A model generated the notes under the pieces. The model was not told the DNA's origin. It saw nothing but the letters and a program-made list of their open reading frames with translations, and searched no databases. From Ilumatobacter coccineus YM16-304 (GTDB taxonomy: Bacteria; Actinomycetota; Acidimicrobiia; Acidimicrobiales; Ilumatobacteraceae), in contig NC_020520.1 of the NCBI RefSeq assembly GCF_000348785.1, positions 2,232,001-2,296,000 of the forward strand: a DNA stretch of 64,000 bases, in the 5' to 3' direction. The translations under genes and the position numbers were made by a program. Below are positions 40,000-48,542 of the stretch, one piece after another. Within the stretch, counting starts at the first letter, position 1. The number at the start of each line of letters is the position of its first letter.

Positions 40000-40568
40000 A
40001 ACGAACGCGGCCTGAGGCGTCGAGACGCCCTGTGATCGTCGTCGTGTCCGGCCCGGGAGGGGTCGGTAAGGGGACCATCGTCGACGCGCTCGTCGAGCGG
40101 GACGATCGGCTGTTCCTCAGCCGCTCGTGGACCACACGCGAGCAGCGACCATCCGAATCCGACGACGCGTACGTGTTCGTCACATCCGAAGAGTTCGAGC
40201 AACGCATCGAGGCCGGGGGGTTCCTCGAGTGGACCGAGTTCCTCGGCAACTACTACGGCTCGCCGATTCCGGAGCCCGGCGACGACCGTGATCTCGTCCT
40301 CGAGATCGAGGTCGACGGCGCTCAACAGGTGAAGCGGATCCACCCCGACGCGCTGCTGATCTTCGTGTTGCCTCCCTCGCGAGAGGAACAGGAGCGACGT
40401 CTCCGCGGCCGCGGCGACCTCGACCACAAGGTCCTCGCCCGGCTCAAGAAGGCCGAAGAGGAAGAGCCCATCGGTCGCCAGCTCGCGGATCACGCCGTCG
40501 TCAACGACGACCTCGAAGCCACCATCAACCAGATGCTCGAGATCATCGACGCGGCTCGTTCGGCCTGA
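39996..40568 (+). CDS. gmk: Guanylate kinase
   Basis: 190 aa. P-loop VVSGPGGVGKGT (about 16-27), GMP-binding SRSWTTREQRPSESDDAYVF and LEWTEFLGNYYGSP, then VLEIEVDGAQQVK. It makes GDP from GMP. A TTG start overlapping the mihF stop is preferred by coupling; a GTG at about 40032 would start directly at the P-loop strand. Confidence 0.92.
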   Translation: MKRTRPEASRRPVIVVVSGPGGVGKGTIVDALVERDDRLFLSRSWTTREQRPSESDDAYVFVTSEEFEQRIEAGGFLEWTEFLGNYYGSPIPEPGDDRDLVLEIEVDGAQQVKRIHPDALLIFVLPPSREEQERRLRGRGDLDHKVLARLKKAEEEEPIGRQLADHAVVNDDLEATINQMLEIIDAARSA

Positions 40569-40571
40569 GCT

Positions 40572-40617
40572 GCCGTCGTCGACTCGCCGCCCGACGGCAA
40601 CCCACGGGTTGCCCGTG
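40572..40617 (+). terminator. Hairpin cluster between gmk and rpoZ
   Basis: GCCGTCG (40572-40578) pairs with CGACGGC (40592-40598), and CACGGG-TTG-CCCGTG (40603-40617) forms a second stem followed by AATTCC. It lies just upstream of the rpoZ -10, so it may separate gmk from rpoZ transcription. Confidence 0.5.
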
Positions 40618-40625
40618 AATTCCGG

Positions 40626-40631
40626 TAGGCT
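40626..40631 (+). promoter_or_regulatory. Probable -10 of the rpoZ promoter
   Basis: TAGGCT with a 9-nt spacer to the ATG at 40641; leaderless or nearly so. Confidence 0.5.
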
Positions 40632-40640
40632 CGGACCACT

Positions 40641-40973
40641 ATGGCGCTTGACAACGACACCTTGATCACCCCTTCGATCGAGACGCTCCTCGAGAAGGAG
40701 AACCTCAACAAGTTCACGCTGGTGACGCTTGCTGCCCGTCGTGCGCGCAACATCAACTCTTACTTCAACCAGCTCGGTGACGGCCTCGGCCACATGATTC
40801 CGCCGCAGGTGTCGTCGACGGCTCGCAAGCCGCTCTCGATCGCCTTCCAGGAACTGGCCGACGACAAGATCGTCTGGACCGAAGCACCCGAAGAGCCCGA
40901 GCTGCCCGAGATCGAGGAAGATCCCGAAGCCGAGGCACAGGCTGCCGCCGACGCCGCCGAGTCCGACGCCTGA
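40641..40973 (+). CDS. rpoZ: RNA polymerase omega subunit
   Basis: 110 aa. The omega core is LLEKENLNKFTLVTLAARRA followed by RNINSYFNQLGDG, then KPLSIAFQELADDKI. The C-terminal 30 residues are an acidic tail (PEEPELPEIEEDPEAEAQ). It assists beta-prime folding and RNA polymerase assembly. Confidence 0.92.
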   Translation: MALDNDTLITPSIETLLEKENLNKFTLVTLAARRARNINSYFNQLGDGLGHMIPPQVSSTARKPLSIAFQELADDKIVWTEAPEEPELPEIEEDPEAEAQAAADAAESDA

Positions 40974-41004
40974 GTCGGCTGCCGCGAGCAGCGGGGCGAA
41001 TCGA

Positions 41005-42216
41005 GTGAGCGACGTGACCGGATCACTCGCCGGCAAGCGCATCGTGCTCGGTGTGACCGGCGGTATCGCCGCGTACAAGGCGATTGAGATCGCCCGACGC
41101 CTGGTCGACGCCGGTGCCCACGTGGTGCCGATCATGACCGAGGCGGCGCAGCACTTCGTCGGCACGACCACGCTCAGCGCGCTGGCGTCGGAGCCCGTCA
41201 AGACCGAACTCTGGCACGATCCCGAAACCCCGATCCCGCACACCAAGGCGGGGCAGGGTGCCGACTTGATCCTCGTGGCCCCGGCCACCGCCAAACTGCT
41301 GGCGGCCTACCGCATCGGCTACAGCCACGATCTGCTGCTCAACACGCTCATCGCCACTCGCGCCCCCGTCGTGGTGTGCCCGGCGATGCACACCGAGATG
41401 TGGGAGCACCCGAGCGTCGTCGACAACGTCGCCGTGCTGCGTGAACGCGGCGTGCACATCGTCGAACCCGATTCAGGGCGTCTCGCCGGTGGCGACGTCG
41501 GCGCCGGCCGCCTCGCCGAGCCGGAGCGCATCGTCGCCGAAGTCGAGCGAGTGCTCGGCCCGAACGACCTCGACGGCGTCCGCCTCGTGGTGTCGGCCGG
41601 TGGCACTCGCGAGCCGATCGACTCCGTCAGAGTCATCGCCAACCGTTCCTCGGGCAAGCAGGGGTACGCCGTGGCCGCCGAAGCGCTCGCTCGCGGCGCA
41701 TCGGTCACGATCGTGTCGACCGTCTCACTCCCGACGCCGCCCGGGGCGGTGGTCGTGCCCGTCGAGACCGCCGCCGAGATGCATGCGGCGATGAACGCTG
41801 CGGCAGACGACCACGACGTCGTGGTCATGGCGGCAGCGGTCGCCGACTTCCGTCCGGCGTCAGCGGCGACCGGCAAGATCAAGAAGCGCGATGGCGTTCC
41901 CGAGATCGTGCTCGAGCCGACTCCTGACATTCTCGCCGGACTCGGAGAGAACAAACGGGCCGGTCAGGTGCTCGTCGGATTCGCCGCAGAAACCGACGAT
42001 CTCATCGCGAACGCGACGTCCAAGCTCGAGAAGAAGCGTCTCGATCTCATCGTCGCCAACGACGTCGGCGCTCCCGAAGTCGGGTTCGCTCACGACACCA
42101 ATGCGGTTACGCTGCTCAGGCCCGACGCGAAGCCTGTCGAGATCGACCTTGCTGCCAAGCGAGATGTTGCCCGGGCCGTCATCGACACGATCGTCGACAT
42201 CAGACGCACGCGCTGA
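41005..42216 (+). CDS. coaBC: Bifunctional phosphopantothenoylcysteine decarboxylase/synthetase CoaBC
   Basis: 403 aa. The N-terminal flavoprotein decarboxylase domain (to about 185) has GVTGGIAAYKAIEIARRL and VVCPAMHTEMWEHP. The C-terminal CTP-dependent ligase shows VSAGGTREPIDSVRVIANRS, AAAVADFRP, KIKKRDG and VGFAAETDD. At the site where E. coli Dfp has its catalytic Cys (ACGD) this protein has AGGD (Gly162). GTG start 32 nt after rpoZ. Confidence 0.92.
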   Translation: MSDVTGSLAGKRIVLGVTGGIAAYKAIEIARRLVDAGAHVVPIMTEAAQHFVGTTTLSALASEPVKTELWHDPETPIPHTKAGQGADLILVAPATAKLLAAYRIGYSHDLLLNTLIATRAPVVVCPAMHTEMWEHPSVVDNVAVLRERGVHIVEPDSGRLAGGDVGAGRLAEPERIVAEVERVLGPNDLDGVRLVVSAGGTREPIDSVRVIANRSSGKQGYAVAAEALARGASVTIVSTVSLPTPPGAVVVPVETAAEMHAAMNAAADDHDVVVMAAAVADFRPASAATGKIKKRDGVPEIVLEPTPDILAGLGENKRAGQVLVGFAAETDDLIANATSKLEKKRLDLIVANDVGAPEVGFAHDTNAVTLLRPDAKPVEIDLAAKRDVARAVIDTIVDIRRTR

Positions 42217-42256
42217 TCCGTCGACGATGACCAGATCACAGTAGACAGGACATCAC

Positions 42257-43447
42257 ATGGCCAATTACTCGTTCACCTCCGAATCCGTCACCGAGGGGCA
42301 TCCCGACAAGATGGCGGACCAGATCTCCGACGCCGTGCTCGACGCCATCCTCACCGAGGATCCCGACGCTCGAGTCGCATGCGAAACGCTGGTCACGACC
42401 GGCCTGTGCGTCGTCGCCGGCGAAGTCAGCACGACCGCCTACGTCGAGATTCCGAAGATCGCTCGCGAGACCATCAACGGCATCGGCTACGACAACGCGC
42501 TGTTCGGTTTCGACGGCAACACGTGTGGCGTCATGGTCACCCTCGACGAGCAGAGCCCCGACATCGCGCAGGGCGTCGACACGAGCGAAGAGTTCCGTGG
42601 CGGCACCGCCGGTGAAGATCAGCTCAACCTGCAGGGCGCGGGCGACCAGGGCATGATGTTCGGCTACGCCTGCAACGAGACCGACGTGCTCATGCCGCTG
42701 CCGATCAACACGGCACATCGCCTGTCGGAGCGTCTCGCCGACGTGCGCAAGTCGGGTCAGGTTCCGTACCTGCGCCCCGACGGCAAGACCCAGGTCACCT
42801 TCGAGTACGACGAGAACGGCAAGCCGGTCGCACTCAAGGCCGTGCTCATCTCGACGCAGCACCAGGACGGGATCGACCGCGACACCGTCATCCGTCCCGA
42901 TCTCATCGACCAGGTCATCCGCCCCGTCATCCCCGAGCAGTTCGCCGACGACGACTACGAGATCTACATCAACCCGACCGGCAAGTTCGTCATCGGTGGC
43001 CCGGTCGGCGACTGTGGCCTCACCGGCCGCAAGATCATCGTCGACACCTACGGTGGCATGGGCCGCCACGGCGGCGGCGCCTTCTCGGGCAAGGACCCAT
43101 CCAAGGTCGACCGCTCGGCTGCCTACGCCGGCCGTTGGGTCGCCAAGCACGTCGTCGCTTCCGGCGCCGCCGATCGCTGTGAGATCCAGCTCGCCTACGC
43201 CATCGGCATGGCGCAGCCGATGAGCATCCTCGTCGAGACGTTCGGTACCGCTGCCGAAGATCCGGCGAAGATCGAAGCCGCCGTTCGCTCGACGTTCGAC
43301 CTGCGTCCCGGCGCGATCGTGCGCGACCTCGACCTCAAGCGTCCGATCTACAAGAAGTCGGCTGCCTACGGTCACTTCGGTCGCGAAGAGTTCCCGTGGG
43401 AGCAGCTCGACCGCCTCGACGACTTCAAGTCCGCGCTCGGCGCCTGA
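42257..43447 (+). CDS. metK: S-adenosylmethionine synthetase
   Basis: 396 aa. It shows [20 protein letters not shown] at 5-24, [17 protein letters not shown], the P-loop-like [19 protein letters not shown] and a complete C-terminus. It forms SAM from methionine and ATP. No SAM riboswitch is seen upstream; TAGACA lies 9 nt before the ATG as a weak -10. Confidence 0.96.
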   Translation: MANYSFTSESVTEGHPDKMADQISDAVLDAILTEDPDARVACETLVTTGLCVVAGEVSTTAYVEIPKIARETINGIGYDNALFGFDGNTCGVMVTLDEQSPDIAQGVDTSEEFRGGTAGEDQLNLQGAGDQGMMFGYACNETDVLMPLPINTAHRLSERLADVRKSGQVPYLRPDGKTQVTFEYDENGKPVALKAVLISTQHQDGIDRDTVIRPDLIDQVIRPVIPEQFADDDYEIYINPTGKFVIGGPVGDCGLTGRKIIVDTYGGMGRHGGGAFSGKDPSKVDRSAAYAGRWVAKHVVASGAADRCEIQLAYAIGMAQPMSILVETFGTAAEDPAKIEAAVRSTFDLRPGAIVRDLDLKRPIYKKSAAYGHFGREEFPWEQLDRLDDFKSALGA

Positions 43448-43480
43448 CCTGACCGCACGCATCGAATTGTGTGACCGGCC

Positions 43481-45232
43481 GTGACCGACGGGTTGCTGTT
43501 CGGTCACACGGTTCGATGCGCTCGCGTGTTGCCCGACGTCACCGGGCTGGCGAAACCGTTCGACTACTCGATTCCTGACGACCTCGTCGATCAGGTCGAG
43601 GTCGGCACGATGGTGCGTGTCGAGCTGCACGGCCGCCGTATCGGTGGCTGGGTCATCGAGCTCCCCGACGAGCCGGCGGTCCCGGCCGACGAACTCAAGC
43701 CCATTGCGAAGGTGCGCGGTCATGGGCCCGCGCCCGAGCTGATCGAACTCGCTCACTGGGCCTCGGTCAGATGGGCGGCCCGTCGCATCCGCCCGTTCCT
43801 CGTCACCGCCTCACCGCGCAACGCGGTCCGGACGTTGCCGCCCCCGCACCGGCGGGCGACTGCGCCGGCCCCGAGTTCGCCGGCCACGACGAAGCTGCTC
43901 GAATCGGGTGGCGGTGTGCTCCGGCTGCCACCGCGCAGCGACGTGCTGCCCTCGGTGCTGTCGGCGATCGGCCTCGGCCCGACTCTGGTGGTCGTGCCCA
44001 CCAACCACGACGCAGCGCTGCTGGCGTCACGCCTGCGGCGCACCGGCGCGACGGTGGCCTACGTGCCCGACGACTGGGCTGCGGCGGCCGGTGGTGTCGA
44101 CGTGGTGATCGGTTCGCGCAGCGCCGCCTGGATGCCGTGCGCCGGCCTGGCCGCAGCGATCGTGGTCGACGAGCACGACGAGGCGTTGCAAGACGAACGC
44201 TCGCCCACCTGGCATGCACGCGACGTGGTCGCCGAACGGTGCCGCCGGGCCGGGGTGCCGGCCGTGTTCGTGTCGCCCGCGCCGACGCTCGTCGCGGTCG
44301 AAGAACTGGCTGGCCCCGGAGGTGTCGTTCATCCGCCGCGAGATCGCGAGCGCTTGCACTGGCCGCGAGTCGAGGTGGTCGACCGGACCGACGAGGACCC
44401 GTGGAAGCGCTCGTTGATCACCTCGGCGCTCATCGAACGGCTCCGTGATCCGCTGCAGCACGTCGTGTGCGTGAGCAACATCACCGGTCGCGCCCGGGTG
44501 TTGGCGTGCCGTACGTGCCGGGAGCTGATCCGCTGCGAGACGTGTGATGCGGCGGTCGGCCTGACCGACGACAACCGGTTGTCGTGTCGGCGATGTGGAA
44601 CCGAGCGGCCCGCGGTGTGTCAGGCGTGCGGTGCGTCGAAGTTCGCCAATCTGCGACCCGGCGTGACGCGCCTTCGCGAAGAACTGGAGGCGGCCGCGAA
44701 CCGACCCGTCGTCGCCGTGACCGGTGCCGACGACGAGCCGCCGAAGCGGGCCGACATCTACGTGGGGACCGAAGCGGTGCTGCACCGGATCGACAGAGCC
44801 GACGTCGTCGCGTTCCTGGAGTTCGACTCCGAGATGCTGGCGCCACGGTTCCGGGCCTCGGAGCAGGCGCTCGCGTTGATCATTCGAGCCGGCCGATTGG
44901 CGCCGGAGGTGATGATCCAGACGTTCAACCCTGACCACGAGGTCGTGCAGGCGGCGTTCCGCGCCGATCCCGACCTCGTGCTCGATGCCGAACGCTCCCG
45001 ACGCGAGATGCTGCACCTGCCGCCGTACGGCGCGTTGGCATCGATCTCCGGCGGGTTCAGCGACGAGGTGATCGAGCAACTCGACCGAGACGTCGTGCAG
45101 GTCGGGCACATCGACGACGATCACCATCTCGTTCGTGCCGAATCGTGGACCGTGCTCGGCGAGGCGCTCAACGCCGCCGAACGCCCGCCCGGAGCGCGCA
45201 TCCGAGTCGAGGTCGACCCCGCCCGCATCTGA
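43481..45232 (+). CDS. priA: Primosomal protein PriA, ATPase-degenerate actinobacterial form
   Basis: 583 aa, shorter than the usual 700-plus. The N-terminal 3'-DNA-binding domain (FDYSIPDDLVDQVEVGTMVR) and the zinc-binding region (CRTCRELIRCETCDAAVG, LSCRRCGTERPAVCQACG) are intact. There is no GxGKT Walker A where it should precede GPTLVVVPTNHDAALLASRL, and the DEAH-type box reads VVDEHDEAL. It is probably a helicase-dead scaffold for replication restart. metK-priA-(def)-fmt is a common order. Confidence 0.88.
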   Translation: MTDGLLFGHTVRCARVLPDVTGLAKPFDYSIPDDLVDQVEVGTMVRVELHGRRIGGWVIELPDEPAVPADELKPIAKVRGHGPAPELIELAHWASVRWAARRIRPFLVTASPRNAVRTLPPPHRRATAPAPSSPATTKLLESGGGVLRLPPRSDVLPSVLSAIGLGPTLVVVPTNHDAALLASRLRRTGATVAYVPDDWAAAAGGVDVVIGSRSAAWMPCAGLAAAIVVDEHDEALQDERSPTWHARDVVAERCRRAGVPAVFVSPAPTLVAVEELAGPGGVVHPPRDRERLHWPRVEVVDRTDEDPWKRSLITSALIERLRDPLQHVVCVSNITGRARVLACRTCRELIRCETCDAAVGLTDDNRLSCRRCGTERPAVCQACGASKFANLRPGVTRLREELEAAANRPVVAVTGADDEPPKRADIYVGTEAVLHRIDRADVVAFLEFDSEMLAPRFRASEQALALIIRAGRLAPEVMIQTFNPDHEVVQAAFRADPDLVLDAERSRREMLHLPPYGALASISGGFSDEVIEQLDRDVVQVGHIDDDHHLVRAESWTVLGEALNAAERPPGARIRVEVDPARI

Positions 45233-45237
45233 CCCGC

Positions 45238-45270
45238 TTGTTTCTTTTCGTCCCGGTCCAAGGGAAACAA
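45238..45270 (+). terminator. Hairpin after priA
   Basis: TTGTTTCTTTT and AAGGGAAACAA pair in RNA with two G-U wobbles around an 11-nt loop. It lies 5 nt after the priA stop. Confidence 0.5.
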
Positions 45271-45285
45271 CCGGTCGTGATCCGA

Positions 45286-45291
45286 TACGGT
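45286..45291 (+). promoter_or_regulatory. Possible -10 for the HelD gene
   Basis: TACGGT, 11 nt before the ATG at 45303; no Shine-Dalgarno is evident. Confidence 0.4.
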
Positions 45292-45302
45292 CGAACGCCC
45301 TC

Positions 45303-47267
45303 ATGACTGCTGACCTGTTCCCCGACCTCACCGACGAGCAGGCCCGATTTCGCGCGGCTGGGGCCGCTCGCGACCGGATGATCGAACGGTTCGAAGCGCT
45401 CGATCCCTCGGCGTCCGCCGACGAGATCACCCAGGAGTTCGTCGAGATGACGGTGGGCGATGCGCTGGAATCGTTGCGCAGCCCGGGGGCCGGCGAGTTC
45501 TTCGGACGGATCGACTGCGACGATCTCGACGGGAGCGATCGCGAGGAGTGGTACATCGGCCGGCGTCACATCGAAGACGACGCTCACGACCCGGTGGTGG
45601 TCGACTGGCGGGCGCCGATCGCCGCGCCGTTTTACCGAGCGACGGCGATCGACCCGCTCGGCGTGGCGTTCCGCCGTCGCTTCACCCTCGACGACGGAGC
45701 GTTGACCGCCTACCTCGACGAGCATCTCGACGACCCGGACGCCGGGGGAGCAGCGGCCGGAATCCCCGACCCGGTGCTCGCCGAGATCGGCGCCGAGCGC
45801 AGTGGTGAGATGCGCGAGATCGTCGCGACGATCCAGGGCGAGCAAGACGTCGTGATCCGCTCCGACATCGACCAGGTGCTGATCGTTCAAGGCGGACCTG
45901 GCACCGGCAAGACCGCGGTCGCGCTCCACCGAGCGGCGTACCTCCTGTTCGAACATCGAGCTCGCTTGGCCCGCGACGGCGTGCTGATCGTCGGCCCCAA
46001 CCAGGCGTTCCTCGACTACATCGGCAACGTCCTGCCGTCGCTGGGTGAGCGCAGCGTGCGCCAGGCGACCGCACAGGAGCTGTGCATCCCGCGTGTCGAG
46101 GTCACGGGTGTCGACGACGCCGAGGCCGCTCGCTGGAAGGGGGCAGCCGATCGGCTCGCCGACCTCGAAGCAGCGGCGCTCGGAGCGATCAGCGCCCCCG
46201 ACGACGACATCGTCGTGCCGATCGGCGTGCGCAATCACGTCATCAGCGCTGCCGAGTTCGCCGGATGGGTGGCGACGGCGAAGGCGGGCAACACGCCGAT
46301 CAACGAGCGCCGGGCTCGTCTCACGGCGATCGCCAAACGTGAACTCTTGCGGCGTAGCGGCAAGGACGATGCGTGGGCGAGCGCCGGTCCGTTGAAGTCG
46401 GCGATCACCAAGGCGTGGCCGACCCAGAAGCCGATCAAGCTCGTCGACCGGTTGCTCGCAGCGCAGCTCGGTGGCCCGAAGGGCAAGAAGCGGGCATGGA
46501 CGCCGGCCGACCAGTTGCTTGTCGACGAAGCGAATTCGCTGCTCGACGGATCGCCGTTCACCTATGGGCACGTCGTGGTCGACGAAGCACAAGACCATTC
46601 GGCGGTCGCGCTCCGTGTGATCGGTCGCCGCAGTCCGGCGTCGTCGATGACGCTCGTCGGCGACGTCGCTCAGTCCACCACGCCGGCGGGCCAGGAGCGT
46701 TGGAACGACGTGTTCGCGCATCTCGGACCCGACGGCTCGTCGGGAATCGTCGCCGATCTCACGATCGGCTACCGCGTGCCCGAGCCCGTGCTGAGCGTCG
46801 CGAACCGCTTGCTCCCGCTCACCGATGTCGACGCGACCGAGAGTCGCAGCGTGCGACTCGCCGGCGATGCGCCCGTGTGGGAATCGTGCGGCAGCGACGA
46901 GTTGCCTGGTCGCGTCGCCACCGAAGCTGCGGCGCTGAAGAAGAAGCACAAGGTCATGGGCATCGTGGCGCCGGCTCGACTGCACGATGCGATCGGCGCG
47001 TCGCTCGAAATCGAAGGTCTGACCGGGGTGGCGCACGTGCACGACCTGGGGCCGACCGAGGTGCCGGTGTTCGAGGCACACGCCGTGAAGGGACTCGAGT
47101 TCGACGGCGTGCTCGTCGTCAACCCGCACGAGGTGCTCGCCGAGGGCCGGTTGGATGTCGAGCACACACCTCGCGGCGCCCGATTGCTCTACGTCGCGAT
47201 GACTCGCGCCGTCCAGCGACTGGTCCTCGTCACCGACTCCACGCCACCCGCCGTCATCGCCAACTGA
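45303..47267 (+). CDS. HelD-family RNA polymerase recycling helicase (SF1)
   Basis: 654 aa. N-terminal coiled region (about 1-60), then the HelD signature EEWYIGRRHIEDDAHDPVVV and VDWRAPIAAPFYRA. Walker A is VQGGPGTGKTAVALHRAA, Walker B VVVDEAQDHS, motif III TLVGDVAQSTTP, and the C-terminal motif LLYVAMTRAVQRLVLV. Unlike UvrD, such proteins bind RNA polymerase and release stalled complexes; some confer rifamycin resistance (HelR). Which subtype this is cannot be settled by eye. Its stop lies in a large palindrome. Confidence 0.85.
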   Translation: MTADLFPDLTDEQARFRAAGAARDRMIERFEALDPSASADEITQEFVEMTVGDALESLRSPGAGEFFGRIDCDDLDGSDREEWYIGRRHIEDDAHDPVVVDWRAPIAAPFYRATAIDPLGVAFRRRFTLDDGALTAYLDEHLDDPDAGGAAAGIPDPVLAEIGAERSGEMREIVATIQGEQDVVIRSDIDQVLIVQGGPGTGKTAVALHRAAYLLFEHRARLARDGVLIVGPNQAFLDYIGNVLPSLGERSVRQATAQELCIPRVEVTGVDDAEAARWKGAADRLADLEAAALGAISAPDDDIVVPIGVRNHVISAAEFAGWVATAKAGNTPINERRARLTAIAKRELLRRSGKDDAWASAGPLKSAITKAWPTQKPIKLVDRLLAAQLGGPKGKKRAWTPADQLLVDEANSLLDGSPFTYGHVVVDEAQDHSAVALRVIGRRSPASSMTLVGDVAQSTTPAGQERWNDVFAHLGPDGSSGIVADLTIGYRVPEPVLSVANRLLPLTDVDATESRSVRLAGDAPVWESCGSDELPGRVATEAAALKKKHKVMGIVAPARLHDAIGASLEIEGLTGVAHVHDLGPTEVPVFEAHAVKGLEFDGVLVVNPHEVLAEGRLDVEHTPRGARLLYVAMTRAVQRLVLVTDSTPPAVIAN

Positions 47268-47314
47268 CCAACCTGGTGATTTCCTTCCCGGATGGAAATG
47301 ACCAGGTTGGTCAG
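47264..47314. terminator. 51-bp palindrome holding the stop codons of both convergent genes
   Basis: Left arm 47264-47288 and right arm 47290-47314 pair at 23 of 25 positions around one base. The HelD stop (47265-47267) is in the left arm and the reverse-strand methyltransferase stop (47311-47313) in the right arm. The inner core matches the palindrome at 15030-15066. It is a probable bidirectional terminator. Confidence 0.8.
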
Positions 47315-47967
47315 TCCGAGGTGAGGGCGAGCAGGCGGAAGCCGGCTTTGCTGGCCACGCGGGAGGTGGCGTAGCCCTGGCCGATCAGCCACTTCTGCAG
47401 CGAGTCGGCGCCGAGGTGCTTCTGCACTACGAGGGTTGCGGTGCCGTCGTCGGTGAGGCGGCCGAGCCAGTCGGTCAGCAATTCGCGCAGCGCCGGTTTG
47501 CCGATTCGGATCGGCGGATTCGACCAGATCGTCGCAAAACGCACGTCGTCGGGAACATCGCCTGGCGCGGCGACGCGCACGTTGGTGATCCCGTTGCGCT
47601 TGGCGTTGCGGGCGCACAGTTCACGGGCTCGCGAGTTGACGTCGACCGCCCACACCGTCGAACCGGGGGAGCGGCGAGCCATGGTCAGAGCGATCGGTCC
47701 GGCGCCGCAGCCGAGGTCGAGCAGGTGCCCCGACGAGGCCAGTGCGGCGTCGGAACGGATGAGCAAGCTCGTGCCGTTGTCGACGTGACCACGGCTGAAC
47801 ACGCCACGGTCGGTCTCGAGCGTGAACGCGGTGTCGGGCAGTGTCACATCGATCGTGACGGGGTCTGACGGGACCGTCGGATCGTCGTCGAAGTAGTGCG
47901 CGTCGGCGGTTTCGGACCGGCCCGTCGCAGCGTGATGATCGTCATGTTCGTCGGGTTGGGGGGCCAC
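47311..47967 (-). CDS. Class I SAM-dependent methyltransferase (RsmC/RlmG-like)
   Basis: 218 aa. The N-terminus VTLPDTAFTLETDRGVFSRG followed by VDNGTSLLI is typical of RsmC or YbiW-type proteins. The SAM-binding loop is LLDLGCGAGPIALTMAR, the acidic adenosine-binding strand VWAVDVNSRA, and the catalytic NPPxR is WSNPPIRIGKPALREL, which marks N2-guanine RNA methyltransferases. The GTG start at 47967 shares a -10 with def. Confidence 0.83.
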   Translation of the reverse strand: MAPQPDEHDDHHAATGRSETADAHYFDDDPTVPSDPVTIDVTLPDTAFTLETDRGVFSRGHVDNGTSLLIRSDAALASSGHLLDLGCGAGPIALTMARRSPGSTVWAVDVNSRARELCARNAKRNGITNVRVAAPGDVPDDVRFATIWSNPPIRIGKPALRELLTDWLGRLTDDGTATLVVQKHLGADSLQKWLIGQGYATSRVASKAGFRLLALTSD

Positions 47968-47973
47968 GGGCCC

Positions 47974-47980
47974 TAGCCTG
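47974..47980. promoter_or_regulatory. Shared bidirectional -10 element (def and methyltransferase)
   Basis: TAGCCTG reads TAGCCT forward, 7 nt before the def ATG, and CAGGCT in reverse, 7 nt before the methyltransferase GTG. Both spacings match the leaderless pattern of the window. Confidence 0.5.
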
Positions 47981-47986
47981 GCAGCA

Positions 47987-48532
47987 ATGTCGTACAAGAT
48001 CAGGACATACGGCGATCCGGTGCTCAAGAGCAAGGCACTGAAGGTCGCGGACGTCGACGGGAAGATCATCCGGCTCGTCGACGACATGTTCGACACGCTC
48101 GTCGAGTCGGGCAATGGCATCGCGCTCGCCGCGCCGCAGATCGGTGTGCAGAAGCAGGTCGTCGTGTGGGACCTCGGTGACAACCCGATGGCGATCATCA
48201 ACCCCGAGGTCGTCGAGTCCGACGGCGAGTGGGCGTACGACGAGGGCTGCCTGTCGATCCCGGGCTTGTACGTCGAGATGATCCGACCCAAGACCGTGCT
48301 CGTCCGCGGTGTCGACCTGCAGGGCGAGATCATCGAGATCGAGTCCGACGAACTCGAAGCGCGCATGTTCCAGCACGAGATCGATCACCTCAACGGCGTG
48401 CTGATGTTCGATCGTCTCGAAGGCGACCAGCGGGCCGAAGCGCTCGCCGAGTACCGCCGCATCGAAGAGCAGACCGCCGCCGAGGCGGCCGCCGCTCGCC
48501 GCAACCCGTTGCGCCGGCTGCGGTCGAGTTGA
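47987..48532 (+). CDS. def: Peptide deformylase
   Basis: 181 aa. All three motifs are present: GIALAAPQIGV, DEGCLSIPGLY with the metal-binding Cys, and QHEIDHLNGVLM with two His and the catalytic Glu. It removes formyl from nascent N-termini. The C-terminus is Arg-rich (AARRNPLRRLRSS), possibly for ribosome contact. Leaderless start likely. Confidence 0.95.
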   Translation: MSYKIRTYGDPVLKSKALKVADVDGKIIRLVDDMFDTLVESGNGIALAAPQIGVQKQVVVWDLGDNPMAIINPEVVESDGEWAYDEGCLSIPGLYVEMIRPKTVLVRGVDLQGEIIEIESDELEARMFQHEIDHLNGVLMFDRLEGDQRAEALAEYRRIEEQTAAEAAAARRNPLRRLRSS

Positions 48533-48542
48533 GGCTGGGCGA

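Noticed and set aside
42217-42256. SAM riboswitch before metK
   Set aside because: Only 40 nt separate coaBC and metK, too short for any known SAM riboswitch aptamer with its expression platform.
45135-45302. N-terminal extension of the HelD-family gene
   Set aside because: It overlaps the end of priA in another frame and the hairpin after it; the residues have no HelD similarity.
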